Shown here piece after piece: positions 48,701-51,700 of a stretch of DNA of 64,000 nt. The stretch's first letter is position 1. Every line of letters begins with the position of its first letter. A program made the position numbers and the translations under genes. Under the pieces are notes generated by a model. That model ran no database searches. It had not been told where the DNA came from and saw only the letters and a list, made by a program, of their open reading frames with translations. The DNA is from Oegoconia quadripuncta (taxonomy: Eukaryota > Arthropoda > Insecta > Lepidoptera > Autostichidae): the NCBI GenBank assembly GCA_949316235.1, contig OX438757.1:12270657-12334656 (forward strand), written 5' to 3'.

Positions 48701-51700
48701 ATCACATTATTACACAGGCCATATGAAACTTAAAGATGAGCACTTTGTAACTTATTGCCTTGTAGTTACTCACAGAGTAGAATAGGACCTACCCTCTCTT
48801 CCTGTTGGTGCAGTAACAGGCGACTAAGGGATTATGAATATAATAGCATAGATAATTGACGTAGCAGCATCATTGGAGCTTTTAGTCAGGTGGAATATTA
48901 AAATATAACTACACTTCGAAAGGTCGTAAATTTTCATTGCGTTAAACTAGAAACTTGAATTTTTTACAGCAATGTTAGGACGTAATTTCAACTTTATGGA
49001 GACACGTTTGGAAAACTATGCATGTTGCTGAATCGACAATTAGCATAGGAAATAGAGCATGCATCTGCAAAGCACGCAGCTCACGTCTTTATGTGAAAGG
49101 TCTCCATAACATCCCTACTACACCAATTGTAAATGTATAGAATAAGCGTGTATAAACAGTTAAGATTTTTAGTAGGCAAATTAGTCTATCCGAATACAAT
49201 AATGGTTATCTGCACGATACTGTTGTTTGCTTCATCGAAGAAACCGCCCAGCACCAGCGAGTCAACAGCGCTACCGTTACAAACTTCATACCTCCAGCCG
49301 CTTCCAAAGAAAAAACGGCCTTGACACATGGACAACAGAGTGATCCTATAAGGGTTCCGTTCTTCCATATATAGGCATGGAACGTTAAACAAAAATGCCT
49401 TTCATTTAAAATAAAATGTATTCCACAGCCGAAAGATTCACTTTCTTACTAACATTTGCCGAGACAGTTCCCGAAACTCGCAGTACGTCTCACATACTTT
49501 TTTCGATGCAAATGTGTTTAGAAAACAAACTAAAAGTTTTTAGTTATAATTTTCAATGTGACCATAAACTTAGGTAAGTACGTTTGTTTGTAAACGCGTT
49601 ATTGTACAAAGTAACACAACAAAAATGTACAATGACGGGCTTATCCCATGAGAGATCTCTTCCATTGACCCCAAAGTTGTTTAAGCCATAGCTGGTTGGG
49701 GTACACAAGAATACACTTAAACAGGTACCTAATTAATTATACTATTTACTCTTATATTAATAGATAATAAAATTATACACATAAGATAAAAAATATCTAA
49801 ATAAATTATGATCATATTTATATAATAGAATGTACTAATGTTATACACTTATGATTGCAAAGTTAAATGAAATACATACCCTCGCCTGAAACTGGCAATT
49901 TGCATGACTGTTAATCCATAGTAAGGGTTGTGAATGTCGGGCAGAATTCGTTTCAAAAACGTTTCCTTCAAACTCTGCCAAGTCCTGTTTATGTTCTAAA
50001 AATAACGATTGAAAAATTGAATTTAGATTAATTTTGTTTTGGCTAATGTAAAATATTCTCTTAATTACCTATCAACCAGTAAAGGAATTACTTTATCGCC
50101 AAAGGGATTTAATTAATATTACATTGGAATATTTTTACATAAATGCTTAAGTCATAAGGCGGACACCAAGCGAGCAGCCTCGCGCGCGGCAGCGCATGCT
50201 CAGCCTCGGGCGAGCGCGTACGCAAGCGAGACTGGCGGTGTCGGCTTTTTCGGTTTGCACAAAGGTGCCTCGGTAGTTTGCCGCGCTCAGTGTGGACGCT
50301 ACGTGTTTTGATTGGTAGTGCGCTCAATCAAAAATCGAAAAAATGGATAAAGGTCAGTGTCGAGGGGGAGGAGGGAGATAAGAGAGGATTCCTAGAGAGA
50401 GAGAAGCCTTTAAAATGAATATCTATCAAGGATTTGTAAAAAGAAATGGAATTGTTGTGTGGATCATATAGACATTACTGTTACGTGTGCATTTCTGTAT
50501 ATTTCATAAGGTTAACCGTGGATGTTGTTTCAATCATTAAACTTCTGATGTTTATAACACCCAAACACTATTGTTTGGGATATTATGTTTCTCAAGAAAT
50601 TGAGGTTTTTCTCATACACATATACAAAACTTTTATGTTAACTTTAGTATATAGGAGTATATAAGAGTATATAATTTATGGCATATTATTATAACGAAAA
50701 TGAATTATTAAATCTAATAACCTACATTGATCAAAAAAATAAATTATAATATTAGTTGAGACTATAGGGACACTGTAGCTATGTCGACCCAGTAAAGTAT
50801 GCGGATGTGAGAAAGGTTAGTTATACTCTCTCGGGATAGCCTCGCCCCTGGGTTATCAAAAGGAGCTTTACAAAATAATACTTACAAGAGAACTGGCAAA
50901 TTTCATCCACATTTTCCGTCCTTTAACTTCGCCATATAGTTTATGCTCAGTCAGATGGTCCACTATCTGCTTCATTTCTCGCATGGTGTATGGTCTCCTG
51001 TAATATGTTATTAATTTATATTACAAACAAACCCAACTAAAAATTGCATTTTATAACCAAAACTGAAAGTGTTACAAGTTAGGTATCGATTTCAGTTCAA
51101 ACAACTTATTGGTGAAGTGGGTAGTAAGTATCCCAGTCTTTGAAAGCAATGGTTGTAGGTTTGAAACCTACTAGTGTTAAATCTTGAGTGACACGGGCGT
51201 ACCAGCAATGCATCCCGATTGTACAAGTCATGCGTTTTTATGTAATATTATTAAATTGACAGTTCCTTACTTGCTGAGAACTTTTGACTCAATTTGTTTT
51301 GTCTTCATTAGATGGAAAAATAAAGTGAATTTTGTTTACATCCCCTTATCAACACTGGCCTTTTTTATTCAGAGCCTCTAACTTCACTGGTTTTAGTTAC
51401 ACTTTAGGGTGAGGCCATTTGGGCGCGATACATATGTTTTGCTAAAGCATATCCTATTGTCTAGTAACAACAACTTTGACTATCTTTTTCTTAATATGTT
51501 GGACACTTACACTAATTGTCTAGTTCCAAACTACAGGATGCTAGATATTGGATACACATTTATATAAAATAAGGACAATTTGGGAAGAAATGCTTGTATT
51601 GGGAAGAAGTGCCTGTTAACGAAAGTCGGCTAAAATTATTTCGAAATAATATAATAACAAAAGTGCCTTATTTGACTTATAATGATGATCCAAATAAATT